NCBI RefSeq assembly: GCF_002019855.1
Contig: NZ_CM007717.1
Location: forward strand, 868,001 to 932,000
DNA length: 64,000 nucleotides
DNA from: Streptomyces antibioticus
GTDB taxonomy: Bacteria > Actinomycetota > Actinomycetes > Streptomycetales > Streptomycetaceae
Direction: 5' to 3'
Made by a program: the position numbers and the translations under genes. Numbering within the stretch: position 1 is the first letter of the stretch; each line of letters opens with the position of its first letter. The notes under the pieces are model-generated. The model had not been told where the DNA came from, made no database searches, and saw only the letters and a list, made by a program, of their open reading frames with translations. Below are positions 34,405 through 43,869 of the stretch, in pieces.

Positions 34405-36021
34405 CTACTGCACCGCCGCCCCCCGACGTCCCCGCACCGCCCCCGCGACCGCCCAGCCCAGACCTCCCGCCGCCACGGCCAGCAGCGCGATCTCCGGCAG
34501 AACCCCAAGCCTCGTCGCCGGTGTCTCCGTCGAGCGGAGCGGGATCTTCTGGACCAGGGAGTCGGCCACGAACATGCCGGTCTTCTGGGTGATCCGGCCG
34601 TCCGGCATGATGATCGCGCTGACGCCGCTGGTCACCGGGACGGTCACCGTGCGGCTGTGTTCGACCGCGCGGACCCGGGACATGGCGAGCTGCTGGTAGG
34701 TCATCTCGCTGCGGTCGAAGGTCGCGTTGTTGCTGGGGACGGAGATGAGCTGGGCGCCGTCGGTGACCTCGGAGCGCACGGCCCAGTCGAACGCGGCCTC
34801 GTAGCAGGTGACGAGGCCGACCTTCGCACCGTCCATGGTGAAGACACCCGGCTTCGTGCCCCGGCTGAAGTCCTGGCGGACCATCGACGTCCACTCGCTG
34901 TTGATCGCGCCGATCAGCGACCGCAGCGGCAGGTACTCGCCGAACGGCTGGATCTGCCGCTTGTCGTACGTCTGGGTGGGGCCCTTCACCGGGTCCCACA
35001 GGATCTGCTCGTTGTAGAGCTTGCCGTCCCGTTCGACGACGCCGCCGACCGAGATGGGCGCGCCGATCGCCTTGGCCGCCTTGTCGATGACCTCGGCCGC
35101 GTCGGCGTAGGCGAAGGGGTCGATGTCGGAGGAGTTCTCCGGCCACAGCACGAAGTCGGGCCGAGCCACCTTCCCGGCCTTGACCTCGGCGGCCAGCCGC
35201 TCCGTCTCGCGCGCGTGGTAGTCGAGAACGGCGCGGCGCTGGGAGTTGAAGTCCAGGCCGAGCCGGGGCACGTTGCCCTGGATGACAGCGACCGTGGCGG
35301 TGCCGTCCTCCGCAGTGTCGCTCACCAGGGTGCGCGCGGCGAGAGCGCCCGCGAACGGGAGGGCCAGGCTGAGCAGCGCGACGACCGCGGCCGGCCGCCG
35401 GATCTCACCGGTGCGCCGCCGCTCCACGCCGAGCCGGATCAGCTCGCCGAGGCCGAAGCCGCCGAGGACGACCGCGAAGCCCAGGACGGGCGTGCCGCCC
35501 ACCGCGGCGAGCGGCAGGAACACCCCGTCCGCCTGGCCGAAGGCGATCTTGCCCCAGGGGAAGCCGTTGAACGGGGCACGCGCGCGTGCCGCCTCGCCGG
35601 CGATCCAGAGGGCGGCCGCCCACACGGGCCAGCCGGGCAGCTTCGACACCGCGGCGATCCCGACGCCGACCAGGGCGACGAAGACCGCCTCGATCGCCAC
35701 CAGGGCGAGCCAGGGGCCGGGGCCGACCTCGACGCCCGTCCACACCAGCAGCGGCAGCAGGAAGCCGAGCCCGAAGAGATAGCCGAGTCCGAGGGCCGCC
35801 TTCCAGCTTCGGCCGCGCAGGACCCAGCCGAAGCCCGCGAAGGCCGGCAGGGCCAGCCACCACAGGGTGCGCGGCGGGAAGCTGACGTAGAGCAGCACTC
35901 CGAAGAGCGCCGCTGCGGCGGCCGGGAGGAGGCGGCGCAGGAGCCTGGCGCCGCGCGACACCGGCGCGGCCTGGGGCTCCAGCCGGTCCGGCCGGTCCAC
36001 GGAAGTTGCGGTGACGGTCAC
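34405..36021 (-). CDS. lnt: Apolipoprotein N-acyltransferase
   Basis: Lnt adds the third acyl chain to the N-terminal cysteine of lipoproteins at the outer face of the membrane. The 538-residue protein has about six N-terminal membrane helices, a nitrilase-like domain (about 230-495) and a final helix. The Glu-Lys-Cys triad is Glu295 (WPENSSD), Lys354 (YDKRQIQPFGEYLP) and Cys406 (VTCYEAAFDW). Length is slightly above the E. coli enzyme. The GTG start at 36021 lies 6 nt from a TACACT box, so the mRNA is predicted to be leaderless. Substrates could include the lipoproteins encoded at 7.5 and 9.5 kb. Confidence 0.95.
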   Translation of the reverse strand: MTVTATSVDRPDRLEPQAAPVSRGARLLRRLLPAAAAALFGVLLYVSFPPRTLWWLALPAFAGFGWVLRGRSWKAALGLGYLFGLGFLLPLLVWTGVEVGPGPWLALVAIEAVFVALVGVGIAAVSKLPGWPVWAAALWIAGEAARARAPFNGFPWGKIAFGQADGVFLPLAAVGGTPVLGFAVVLGGFGLGELIRLGVERRRTGEIRRPAAVVALLSLALPFAGALAARTLVSDTAEDGTATVAVIQGNVPRLGLDFNSQRRAVLDYHARETERLAAEVKAGKVARPDFVLWPENSSDIDPFAYADAAEVIDKAAKAIGAPISVGGVVERDGKLYNEQILWDPVKGPTQTYDKRQIQPFGEYLPLRSLIGAINSEWTSMVRQDFSRGTKPGVFTMDGAKVGLVTCYEAAFDWAVRSEVTDGAQLISVPSNNATFDRSEMTYQQLAMSRVRAVEHSRTVTVPVTSGVSAIIMPDGRITQKTGMFVADSLVQKIPLRSTETPATRLGVLPEIALLAVAAGGLGWAVAGAVRGRRGAAVQ

Positions 36022-36027
36022 TCGGGG

Positions 36028-36033
36028 AGTGTA
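36028..36033 (-). promoter_or_regulatory. -10 box for leaderless lnt transcript
   Basis: TACACT on the minus strand, 6 nt before the GTG start of lnt, matches the TANNNT rule for leaderless Streptomyces promoters. No ribosome site lies upstream of the start. Confidence 0.6.
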
Positions 36034-36245
36034 CGGCGGGTCGCCGCCGGGCCGACAGCACGGTCCGCACCGTGACCACGCCCGCCCGGAGCGCGATCCG
36101 ACGCGTCCCCAAACCGCCCATCAGCCGTTACGGTGTGCCTGGACCTCTCTCGCACACGCGTCCGGGGTCCGCCGACAGGCGGCAGTCCAGGCCGGGGGCG
36201 ATCGGGTTCGGGGGGACGGTGGGGTCCACGGGTTCCACGAGAACG

Positions 36246-37301
36246 GTGCCGGTGCCCGGCGCGGGCGCCGACGGAGAGAGACGCAGCGTCTCCGACGCGG
36301 CGGGCGTCGCGGTGCTCGGCGCCTGCGCCGCCTGGTCGCTGGTCACCGCGGCCGTGCACGACGGACGCCCCGAGGGTGTGCTGCTCGCGGTGCTGGCCGT
36401 GACCGCCGGGTACGCCGCCGGACGGATCCTCGGCGTCCTGCTGCCGGTCGCCACCCCGGCCGCCGCCGCGCTGGGCGGGGTGGCGATGACCGTCGCGCTG
36501 CCCCGGCTCTCCCCCGGCCCCGAGTTCGCCTCCCCGCTGGGACACGCGGGCGCCACGGCGGCGGTGCTCACCCTGTCGGCCGGCGCCGCGTGCTGCGCCG
36601 CCTGGGCCACGCCCGTCCCCGCGCTACGGCATCTGCTGCGCCTGCTGGCCGCGGGGATCGTGTTCTGGGCGGCCGCCCGGGGCGCGACCACCGCCGTCGT
36701 CCTGTGCGGTGCCGTCCTGCTGTGCTCGGTGGCCGTGGGCCAGGCCCGGCGCCGCGGCCCCGTCCTCGTGGGCCTCGCCCTGTCGGCGGCGCTCGTGACG
36801 GGCCTGACCTGGGCGGTCGCCGGGAGGGTCCTGCCCGCGGGGCTCACCGGGGCGCTGGAGGACGAGCTGACTGCGCGCCGGGTCGACCTGTGGCGCGACG
36901 CGCTGACCCTGGCGCACGGGGACGCGGGCGTGGGCGTGGGTCCGGGCCGTTTCGGGGAGCTGAGCGCGACGGCGGCGCAGTCCCCGCTGTCCGACGGCAA
37001 GCCGCACTCGGCGCCGCTCCAGTTGGCGGCGGAGCAGGGTGTCGTCGGGGTGCTGCTGCTCGCGGCGGCCTTCTGCTGGGTGCTGTTCGCGCTCTGGCGG
37101 GCGCCGCGCCCCACGCCGGTCGTCCTCACCACGGCCGCCACGCTCACCGCGCTCGCGGCACTGGCCGCGGTCGGCAACGCGCTGAGCTTCACCACGGTGT
37201 CGGTCGGCGCGGGTCTCCTGGCGGGCCTGGCGACGGCCCGCCCCCTCACCGCCGTACCGCCACCCGTGTCACCACCGGTCCCCGCCCCGCGCATCCCGTA
37301 G
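36246..37301 (+). CDS. O-antigen-ligase-like membrane protein
   Basis: A membrane protein of about 351 residues with roughly nine to ten hydrophobic helices. The segment GVGVGPGRFGELSA after a large loop, followed by HSAPLQLAAEQGVVGVLL, is the hallmark of the Wzy/WaaL O-antigen ligase/polymerase superfamily; the conserved His (HSAPLQ) is present. In Gram-positives such proteins probably join surface glycans. The start is uncertain: GTG codons at 36219, 36246 and 36252 are possible. It is divergent from lnt and convergent with the 190-aa gene, with only 3 nt between stops. Confidence 0.82.
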   Translation: MPVPGAGADGERRSVSDAAGVAVLGACAAWSLVTAAVHDGRPEGVLLAVLAVTAGYAAGRILGVLLPVATPAAAALGGVAMTVALPRLSPGPEFASPLGHAGATAAVLTLSAGAACCAAWATPVPALRHLLRLLAAGIVFWAAARGATTAVVLCGAVLLCSVAVGQARRRGPVLVGLALSAALVTGLTWAVAGRVLPAGLTGALEDELTARRVDLWRDALTLAHGDAGVGVGPGRFGELSATAAQSPLSDGKPHSAPLQLAAEQGVVGVLLLAAAFCWVLFALWRAPRPTPVVLTTAATLTALAALAAVGNALSFTTVSVGAGLLAGLATARPLTAVPPPVSPPVPAPRIP

Positions 37302-37304
37302 GGG

Positions 37305-37877
37305 TCAGCGCGCGGCCCCCGGTGACGTCTCCGTGCCGGTCCCCGTGCCCGTCCCGGTCCGCAGCCTCGCCTTGATGGCGACCACGGCGGCCTCCGCGTC
37401 GTCCACGGTGATCGTGAAGGTGTGCCCGTCCCACAGGCGCAGGACCACGCCCTCGCCGCGCCGTACGACGACGGCGGTGCCCTTCTCCGGGCGCCAGCGG
37501 TAGCCCCAGCCGCCCCAGTGACGCGGGGTGACGAGCGGTTCGAACTCGGCGCCGGCGACATGGGACAGCGGGATACGGCGGCGCGGGAGTCCGATGTGGC
37601 CGCAGCGCACCTCGACGGACTCCTTGTCGAGTCTGAGGTCGACATGGACGAAGGCGAGGGTGCCGAAGAGGACCAGGAGCCCGGCGGCGATGCAGCCGAC
37701 GACGGACATGACGAGCGGGGCGCTGCCGGACGTCCAGGCGGAGTCGACGGCCAGCAGGATCCCGAGTGCCACACACGCGGCACCGACCAGCGCGAGCGCC
37801 CACTGGAGCCGGTTGGTGGCGCGGCCGGTCCAGACATCGGGGTGCGGGGTGTCCCCGCCGTGGGGGTGGTCCCTCAT
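37305..37877 (-). CDS. Small membrane protein with PH-like domain
   Basis: A 190-residue protein with two N-terminal membrane helices (about 26-48 and 55-78) and a C-terminal domain of beta strands (LRLDKESVEVRCGHIGLPRR, then WGYRWRPEKGTAVVVRRG) resembling the PH-like domains of actinobacterial DUF3093/YdbT-type proteins. The C terminus has a Gly-Thr repeat. The ATG at 37877 is 7 nt after a TAATCT box and has no ribosome site, so it is predicted leaderless. Function unknown. Confidence 0.8.
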   Translation of the reverse strand: MRDHPHGGDTPHPDVWTGRATNRLQWALALVGAACVALGILLAVDSAWTSGSAPLVMSVVGCIAAGLLVLFGTLAFVHVDLRLDKESVEVRCGHIGLPRRRIPLSHVAGAEFEPLVTPRHWGGWGYRWRPEKGTAVVVRRGEGVVLRLWDGHTFTITVDDAEAAVVAIKARLRTGTGTGTGTETSPGAAR

Positions 37878-37884
37878 GTTTATG

Positions 37885-37890
37885 AGATTA
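37885..37890 (-). promoter_or_regulatory. -10 box for leaderless transcript
   Basis: TAATCT on the minus strand, 7 nt before the ATG of the PH-like membrane protein gene. The -35 region is weak. Confidence 0.55.
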
Positions 37891-37985
37891 CTCAGGTTTC
37901 GCTGCGCGGGTAGCGCGTCGCACAGGGTCACTGGGCCGGCCGGGGGTGCGGACGGCCGGATCCCGTCACGCTCGGCCCCGCCCGG

Positions 37986-38771
37986 TCACTGGGCCTGGGT
38001 GACCGCCTGGAGCAGCCGGCCCTCGGCGTACGTCAGCGCGGCCGCCGGCAGGGCGGACTCCCGGCCGTTGAGCAGCACCGTCACGCTGCCGACGGCGGGC
38101 GCCTCGGGCGCGGGGTGCGAGCCGATGCGGCGCAGCGCCTGCGCGGCCACGGCGCCGGCCGAGCCGTGCAGCACGAGCGGCGGCCGGCCGGGGTGGTGGA
38201 GGGCGGCGCGGATGCGGTCGGCGACGAGTTCGTAGTGGGTGCAGCCCAGGACGACGGTCGTGACGTCGTCGGGGGTGAGGGCGGCGGCCGCGGCGACGGC
38301 ACCGGCGATCGCCGGCTCGTCCGCGTGTTCGACGGCCTCGGCCAGGCCCCAGCAGGGCACCTCGGTGACGTCGACTCCGGCGGCGAAGTCGTCGATGAGT
38401 CCGCGCTGGTAGGGGCTGCCGGTGGTGGCGGGGGTCGCCCAGATGGCGACGGGTCCGCCGCCGGCCGCGGCCGGTTTGATCGCGGGGACGGTGCCGATCA
38501 CGGGAACGTCCGGTTCCAGGTGGGTCCGCAGGGCGGGCAGCGCGTGCACGGTCGCGGTGTTGCAGCCGACGATCAGGGCGTCCGGCCGGTACGCGGCGGC
38601 GGCCTCGGCAACGGCCAGGGCGCGGCCGGTGAGGTCCTCGGGGGTGCGCGGGCCCCAGGGCATGCCCTCGGGGTCGAGGGAGAGCACGAGATCGGCGTCG
38701 GGCCGCAGACGCCGTACCGCGGCGGTGGCCGCCAGCAGCCCGATTCCGGAGTCCATGAGCGCGATCTTCAC
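37986..38771 (-). CDS. Glutamate-racemase-type Asp/Glu racemase
   Basis: A 261-residue cytosolic cofactor-independent racemase. The two catalytic cysteines are in the expected places: LIVGCNTATVHAL (about 68-80) and VVLGCTHYELV (about 174-184). The opening IALMDSGIGL matches MurI. MurI supplies D-glutamate for peptidoglycan; whether this is the main enzyme or a paralogue cannot be told from the window, as no cell-wall genes adjoin it. The GTG at 38771 is the likely start. Confidence 0.87.
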   Translation of the reverse strand: MKIALMDSGIGLLAATAAVRRLRPDADLVLSLDPEGMPWGPRTPEDLTGRALAVAEAAAAYRPDALIVGCNTATVHALPALRTHLEPDVPVIGTVPAIKPAAAGGGPVAIWATPATTGSPYQRGLIDDFAAGVDVTEVPCWGLAEAVEHADEPAIAGAVAAAAALTPDDVTTVVLGCTHYELVADRIRAALHHPGRPPLVLHGSAGAVAAQALRRIGSHPAPEAPAVGSVTVLLNGRESALPAAALTYAEGRLLQAVTQAQ

Positions 38772-38829
38772 CCGGCCACCATAGACGATGTGGCCCTGCC
38801 GCCCGCCGGGGTGGGGCAGACTGCGCGGG

Positions 38830-40005
38830 GTGAGCGCCCTCGTGTGGATCTCCGCCGCGTCGCTGGCGGCCTGGCTGTGGCTGTTGCTCTGTCAGGGCTT
38901 CTTCTGGCGTACCGATGTCAGGCTGCCGCCCCGCCGGGACCCCGAGGCATGGCCGCCCGTCTGTGTCGTGGTCCCCGCGCGCGACGAGGCCGAGGTGCTG
39001 CCCGCGAGCCTGCCGTCGCTGCTCGCGCAGGAGTATCCGGGGCGGGCGGAGGTCTTCCTCGTCGACGACGGCAGCACGGACGGCACCGGGGACCTGGCCC
39101 GCGCCCTCGCGGAGCGGACCGACGGGCTGCCGCTGACCGTGACCTCACCCGGGGAACCGCCTGCCGACTGGACCGGGAAGCTGTGGGCGGTGCGGCACGG
39201 CATCGCCCTGGCACGCGCGCGTGAGCCCGAGTACCTGCTGCTGACCGACGCCGACATCGCGCACGCGCCGGACAGTCTGCGCACGCTGGTGGCGGCCGCG
39301 CGCACCGGCGGCTTCGACGCCGTCTCCCAGATGGCGCGGCTGCGGGTCGCGAGCGGCTGGGAGCGGCTGGTCGTACCGGCCTTCGTCTACTTCTTCGCGC
39401 AGCTCTATCCGTTCCGCCGGATCGGGCGGCGCGGCACGCGTACGGCGGCCGCGGCGGGCGGGTGCGTCCTGCTGCGGGCGGAGGCGGCGGAGCGGGCGCG
39501 GATCCCGGAGGCGATCCGGCACGCCGTCATCGACGACGTGGCGCTGGCCCGCGCGGTGAAGGGGAGCGGCGGGCGCATCTGGCTGGGGCTGGCCGACCGG
39601 GTGGACAGTGTGCGTCCCTATCCCCGGCTGCACGACCTGTGGCGGATGGTCGCGCGCAGCGCCTACGCCCAGCTCCGGCACAATCCGCTGCTGCTGGCCG
39701 GCACGGTCGCCGGGCTCGCGCTGGTGTACCTGGTCCCGCCGTTCGCGGTGGTGGCGGGACTGGTCGCGGGCGACACGGCGGCGGCGGTGCTCGGTGCTCT
39801 GGCGTGGCTGGTGATGAGCGGGACGTATCTGCCGATGCTCCACTACTACCGGCAGCCGCCGTGGCTCGCCCCGCTGCTGCCGTTCACCGCGTTCCTCTAT
39901 CTCCTGATGACGGTGGACTCGGCGGTGCTGCACCACCGGGGGCGAGGTGCGGCCTGGAAGGGCCGCACCTACGCGCGTCCGGACGCCCTCACGGAAGAGG
40001 GCTGA
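38830..40005 (+). CDS. HpnB-like membrane glycosyltransferase family 2
   Basis: A 391-residue GT2 enzyme related to hopene-associated HpnB. It has an N-terminal membrane helix (4-24), the nucleotide-sugar motif VVPARDEAEVLPASL, the DxD-type acidic motifs LVDDGSTDGT and LLTDADIAHAP, the signature DWTGKLWAVRHGI, and three to four C-terminal helices. Substrate is unknown; hopanoid genes are not nearby. The GTG at 38830 starts immediately before the first helix. It is divergent from the racemase gene. Confidence 0.88.
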   Translation: MSALVWISAASLAAWLWLLLCQGFFWRTDVRLPPRRDPEAWPPVCVVVPARDEAEVLPASLPSLLAQEYPGRAEVFLVDDGSTDGTGDLARALAERTDGLPLTVTSPGEPPADWTGKLWAVRHGIALARAREPEYLLLTDADIAHAPDSLRTLVAAARTGGFDAVSQMARLRVASGWERLVVPAFVYFFAQLYPFRRIGRRGTRTAAAAGGCVLLRAEAAERARIPEAIRHAVIDDVALARAVKGSGGRIWLGLADRVDSVRPYPRLHDLWRMVARSAYAQLRHNPLLLAGTVAGLALVYLVPPFAVVAGLVAGDTAAAVLGALAWLVMSGTYLPMLHYYRQPPWLAPLLPFTAFLYLLMTVDSAVLHHRGRGAAWKGRTYARPDALTEEG

Positions 40006-40029
40006 GGAGAGGTACCGACGCGGGCGGGG

Positions 40030-41400
40030 CTACTTGCGCCCCGGTGTCCAGTTCATCCCCCAGCCGTAGGCGTAGTCCACGGTCCGCTGGGGGCTGACCC
40101 CGCGCTCGGGCACCAGATAGCGGGCCTCGCGCTGGACGACGAGGTCGCCGCCGGTGTTGGTGATCAGCGCGAGCGCGCACACGGTGGAGGGCACGGTGCA
40201 CTCGTCGAGGGAGAAGTCGATCGGGGCGCCGAACTGGGGGTGAAGCGTGACCGTGGCGTGCAGGTCGGCGAAGGAGCGGGCGCCCTCGTAGACGGTCACG
40301 AAGACGAGGATGCGCCGGAAGTCGTCGCGGTGGTCGAGGTTGATGGTGAGGTTCTCACCGCTCGACACCGCCCCGGTGCGGTCGTCGCCGTCGAGATGGA
40401 TGTACGGCGGCTGGTGCAGGGCGCCGAAGGCGTTGCCGAGGGCCTGGACGACACCCTTGCGGCCGTCGGCCAGCTCGAACAGGGCGCACAGGTCGAGGTC
40501 GAGGTCATTGTGGAGGGCGACCGCGCGGCCGCGCTTGCTGCCCCACCCGGAGAACTGCTTGCGCACCTCCCAGTTGAGGTTCACGCGCATGGCGCCGGAG
40601 GTGCCGCCCTGCTTGGTGAGGGACACCGAGGGGGACGACTTGGTGAGCGTCACCTTGGTCAGCCGGACCGGCGCGCCGGGCGGCGCCGGGGGCGGGGGCG
40701 GCGGCGGAGGCGTGTGGTGGTGCGGCGGGGGGACGGTGACGGGGAACGCGGGCATGGTGGGCTGCTGGGGCGCGGGCGTGTGCGTGGGGGCGGCGGGCTG
40801 CGGCCAGGCCGGGGGCTGGGGTGTCACCGGGGGCTGGGGCGGCGGCGCGGGGGTCTGCTGCGGCGCCGTGTGCTGGGGTTCGTCGACCGTGATGCCGAAG
40901 TCCGTGGCGAGGCCCTCCAGGCCGGTGCCGTAGCCCTGTCCGACCGCCCGGAACTTCCAGGCGCCCTGGCGGCGGTAGAACTCCCCCAGCACGAAGGCGG
41001 TCTCGACCGTGGCCCCGGTGGAGTCGAAGCGGGCGACGACGGCGCCCTGGGCGGCGTCGCGGACCTCGATGTAGAGGTCGGGCACCTGGGCGAAGGTCCC
41101 GCCGTCGGCGGACGCGGCCAGGACGACGGTCTCGATCGCGGGCTCCACGCGCGCGAGGTCGACGAGCAGGGTGTCGGTCACCCGGCCCGCGGCGTCCCGC
41201 TTGCCCTCGTGCCGGACCGCGCCGGAGGAGTGGGCCGGCTGGTTGTAGAAGACGAAGTCGGCGTCCGAGCGCACCTTCCCGGACACCAGGAGCAGTGCCG
41301 AGGCGTCCACGTCGGGCACTCCCGGGCCGGCGCGCCGGCCCAGCTCCACCCGCAGTGCCGTCGTGGGCACCGGAACATTGGCCCCCTTTGACATTGACAT
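40030..41400 (-). CDS. Tandem TerD-domain protein with proline-rich linker
   Basis: A 456-residue cytosolic protein with two TerD-family domains, at about 1-165 and 250-450. They are separated by a long Pro/Gln/His-rich linker that includes a polyproline run near 235. TerD domains bind calcium and belong to tellurite-resistance/stress modules. The second domain resembles TerA-like versions with a [12 protein letters not shown] segment. The ATG at 41400 has a GAGGGGG site. No other ter genes adjoin it. Convergent with the glycosyltransferase gene (24 nt apart). Confidence 0.88.
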   Translation of the reverse strand: MSMSKGANVPVPTTALRVELGRRAGPGVPDVDASALLLVSGKVRSDADFVFYNQPAHSSGAVRHEGKRDAAGRVTDTLLVDLARVEPAIETVVLAASADGGTFAQVPDLYIEVRDAAQGAVVARFDSTGATVETAFVLGEFYRRQGAWKFRAVGQGYGTGLEGLATDFGITVDEPQHTAPQQTPAPPPQPPVTPQPPAWPQPAAPTHTPAPQQPTMPAFPVTVPPPHHHTPPPPPPPPAPPGAPVRLTKVTLTKSSPSVSLTKQGGTSGAMRVNLNWEVRKQFSGWGSKRGRAVALHNDLDLDLCALFELADGRKGVVQALGNAFGALHQPPYIHLDGDDRTGAVSSGENLTINLDHRDDFRRILVFVTVYEGARSFADLHATVTLHPQFGAPIDFSLDECTVPSTVCALALITNTGGDLVVQREARYLVPERGVSPQRTVDYAYGWGMNWTPGRK

Positions 41401-41690
41401 GTCCGCCCCCTCGCGTGTCTGCACCGGGCCGCCCGTCCCGGCGGTTGTCGGGTTCTCTACCCGCTCAACCTATTGCGAGGGACCGCGGACGCCCATCCGG
41501 GGGACGGGACCGGTCTGCTCCGATCCCCGGGTAACCGCCCCGGAACTCGGCTTTTACATGATCAGAGCGCTGTTTGCCGCCCCTTTTTCCCATGTTCGCT
41601 CGCATTGGGGATCCGGGGTCACCCCGGACACGGAAAACAACCCTCTTATCGGTCTCCCCAACCAGCACATCGTGGGCTTAACTTATGGCC
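41401..41690. promoter_or_regulatory. Divergent promoter region with leaderless -10 box
   Basis: This gap serves the TerD gene (minus) and the small Pro-rich gene (plus). On the plus strand TAACTT (41679-41684) lies 6 nt before the ATG at 41691, a leaderless pattern. A perfect 7-bp hairpin TCCGGGG/CCCCGGA occupies 41612-41628. Part of the gap (41550-41650) is unusually AT-rich. Confidence 0.6.
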
Positions 41691-42119
41691 ATGACCTCCC
41701 CCCGCTCCACTTATGGCGGTTACTACTCCGCTTTTCCGGACACTCCGATCTACGACTCGCTCGTGGCCGAGCGGGGCACCCCGCAGATCGCCCCGATCCG
41801 GGTCCCCGCCGCGTACGACACGGGTATGAGCAGTCATCTGCCCGCGCTGCCGTCGGCACTGCCCGCCCTCCCGGCGGCCCCGTCCCAGCCGTCCTACGGC
41901 TACGGATATCCCCAGGCGCAGCAGCCCGCGCCGCTCCAGCAGGCGCCCGCCGCCTACATCCCGCAGCAGGCCCCGCGCGGCTATCCGGCCCCGCAGCCGC
42001 AGCAGCCCCGTCCGGCGGCCCCCATGGGCTACGAGGCGATGCGCCCCGCGGCTCCCCGGCCCGTCCAGCCGCAGTACCAGGATCCCTACAACAACAACCA
42101 GCAGTACCGCGGTTACTGA
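41691..42119 (+). CDS. Small Pro/Gln/Tyr-rich protein (DUF6643-like)
   Basis: A 142-residue low-complexity protein. Residues 1-45 are well ordered (SPRSTYGGYYSAFPDTPIYD and VAERGTPQIAPIRVPAAYDT); the rest is Pro, Gln, Ala and Tyr repeats ending in an Asn/Gln-rich tail. It resembles DUF6643 of Streptomyces. I chose the ATG at 41691 because a TAACTT box lies 6 nt upstream; an in-frame ATG at 41685 is possible. Function unknown. Confidence 0.8.
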   Translation: MTSPRSTYGGYYSAFPDTPIYDSLVAERGTPQIAPIRVPAAYDTGMSSHLPALPSALPALPAAPSQPSYGYGYPQAQQPAPLQQAPAAYIPQQAPRGYPAPQPQQPRPAAPMGYEAMRPAAPRPVQPQYQDPYNNNQQYRGY

Positions 42120-42160
42120 GCCGCCCCGGGGTCGTCGCTGCCGCCTGGCAGGATGACGCC

Positions 42161-42985
42161 ATGGGCCACGCGCAACTGCTGTCGATCCACATCCATCCGG
42201 TCAAGGCGTTCCGGGGGCAGTCGCTCCGGGAGGTCGTCGTGGAGCCCTGGGGGCCGGCCGGAGACCGACGCTGGGCACTGATCGACGACGGGGGAAGGGT
42301 CGTCACACAACGCCAACAGCCACGCCTCGCGCTGGCCGCCGCCGAGCTGCTGCCCGACGGCGGCCTGCGGCTGTCCGCGCCCGGCCTCGAACCGCTGACC
42401 GTGCCGGTGCCGGAGCCGGGGGACACGGTCTCGATGGAGATCTTCCGGGACAAGGTGGAGGGAGTCCCGGCCGGCGACGCGGCGGACGCCTGGTGCAGCG
42501 CCTATCTGGGGGCCGAGGTCCGGCTGCTGCACCTGGACGATCCCGCGGCCCGCCGGCCGGTCGACCCGGAGTACGCGCGGCCCGGCGAGACCGTCTCCTT
42601 CGCGGACGGCTATCCGCTGCTGGCCGTCTCGGCCGCCTCCCTGGACGCGCTCAACTCCCTGATCGCCGCCGGTGACCACGCCGTCGAGGGCCCGCTGCCG
42701 ATGAACCGTTTCCGGCCGAACGTGGTCGTGGGCGGCACCGAGCCGTGGGCCGAGGACGACTGGACGCGCGTCGAGATCGGCGAGGTCGCCTTCCGGGTCG
42801 CCAAGATGTGCGGGCGGTGTGTCGTAACCACCACCGACCAGAGCACCGCGGCCCGCGGCAAGGAACCCCTGCACTCCCTGGGCCGGCACCGCCGGATCGG
42901 CGGCAAGCTGGTCTTCGGCCAGAACCTGGTGCCCCTGAACCGCGGCACGATCCGGGTCGGCGACACGGTCCGGGTCGTCACCTGA
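42161..42985 (+). CDS. MOSC-domain protein (mARC/YcbX type)
   Basis: A 274-residue protein with the MOSC N-terminal beta-barrel (HIHPVKAFRGQSL, about 10-22) and the MOSC domain (about 120-270) containing PMNRFRPNVVV and the conserved cysteine region KMCGRCVVTTTDQ. Such proteins bind the molybdenum cofactor and reduce N-hydroxylated substrates or carry sulfur. The ATG at 42161 lies 6 nt after CAGGAT (42149-42154), suggesting a leaderless mRNA. No Moco genes are adjacent. Confidence 0.9.
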   Translation: MGHAQLLSIHIHPVKAFRGQSLREVVVEPWGPAGDRRWALIDDGGRVVTQRQQPRLALAAAELLPDGGLRLSAPGLEPLTVPVPEPGDTVSMEIFRDKVEGVPAGDAADAWCSAYLGAEVRLLHLDDPAARRPVDPEYARPGETVSFADGYPLLAVSAASLDALNSLIAAGDHAVEGPLPMNRFRPNVVVGGTEPWAEDDWTRVEIGEVAFRVAKMCGRCVVTTTDQSTAARGKEPLHSLGRHRRIGGKLVFGQNLVPLNRGTIRVGDTVRVVT

Positions 42986-43156
42986 CCGCCTGACCCCGCG
43001 CCATGACCTTCCCGGCCCCATGCCCGTTGAGCCGTTGAGCGGCGGGCGGCCGTACCACCGAACGGATCCGGCCGATGTCGGGCCGGGGCCCGCCGCGCGG
43101 GAACCGCCGCCGGGTGCCGGAGCGTTGGGCGTAGCGGGAAGGGGGTACGGGGACAG

Positions 43157-43762
43157 GTGCGAGCGATGGGCGGCCTCTGGCGCTGGCGGAACAACCCGCT
43201 GCGCCGGACGACGGATCTGGTCGAGGCGTGGGTGGCGCTGTCGGCGCTGCTGCTGATCCTGCTCGCCGCCCCCGTCATGGGCTCGGTCGTCGGCACCCTC
43301 GCGCAGGACGCCCTCCAGGACTCGGTCCGCGAACAGCACCGCTCCCGCCATGTGGTCATGGCGACCGTGGTGAAGGAGGTGACCCGCGCGCCCCTGGAGG
43401 CCGACCCGGAGGCCGCCTCCGGGCGGAACTCGCTCAGCCGGGTCGTCGCCGACTGGACCGCCCCCGACGGCACCGCGCGACACGGCGCGGTGCTGGCGAA
43501 TCTCAGAACCCCCCATCAGGGCGATCACTTCGCGATATGGACGGACGACCACGGCTCCCTGGTGGCCCGTCCGCTGGACTCCGCCACGGCCACGACACAC
43601 GCGGTGCTCGCGGGCTTCGGCGCCGTCCTGATCACCGTCGCCGCGGTCGAGTGCGGCCGGCGTCTGATCGTCTGGCAGCTCGTCCGGCGCCGGTACGCCC
43701 GGTGGGACCAGGCATGGGACCGAGCGGGTCCGGACTGGGGCCGTACCGGTACCGGCTGCTGA
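43157..43762 (+). CDS. Rv1733c-like membrane protein
   Basis: A 201-residue protein with two membrane helices (about 24-48 and 148-170) around an extracytoplasmic domain. The opening WRWRNNPLRRTTDLVEAWVA is characteristic of the actinobacterial Rv1733c family. In mycobacteria the relative is a DosR-regulated protein of unknown function. The GTG at 43157 is the probable start. Confidence 0.85.
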   Translation: MRAMGGLWRWRNNPLRRTTDLVEAWVALSALLLILLAAPVMGSVVGTLAQDALQDSVREQHRSRHVVMATVVKEVTRAPLEADPEAASGRNSLSRVVADWTAPDGTARHGAVLANLRTPHQGDHFAIWTDDHGSLVARPLDSATATTHAVLAGFGAVLITVAAVECGRRLIVWQLVRRRYARWDQAWDRAGPDWGRTGTGC

Positions 43763-43869
43763 CAGCCTGGCGTCTTAGGTCAACCCAGCGCCGGTCCGCA
43801 CGCTACGGTGGACCGGCCGCATGATGCGGCATCAACCCGCGTACGACGAGGTGGGGGCACATCAACGCC

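Noticed and set aside
36072..36245. Longer N terminus of the O-antigen-ligase-like protein
   Set aside because: The frame is open, but this stretch overlaps the divergent promoter region, is Arg/Ser/Pro-rich and has no membrane character; a later GTG is more likely.
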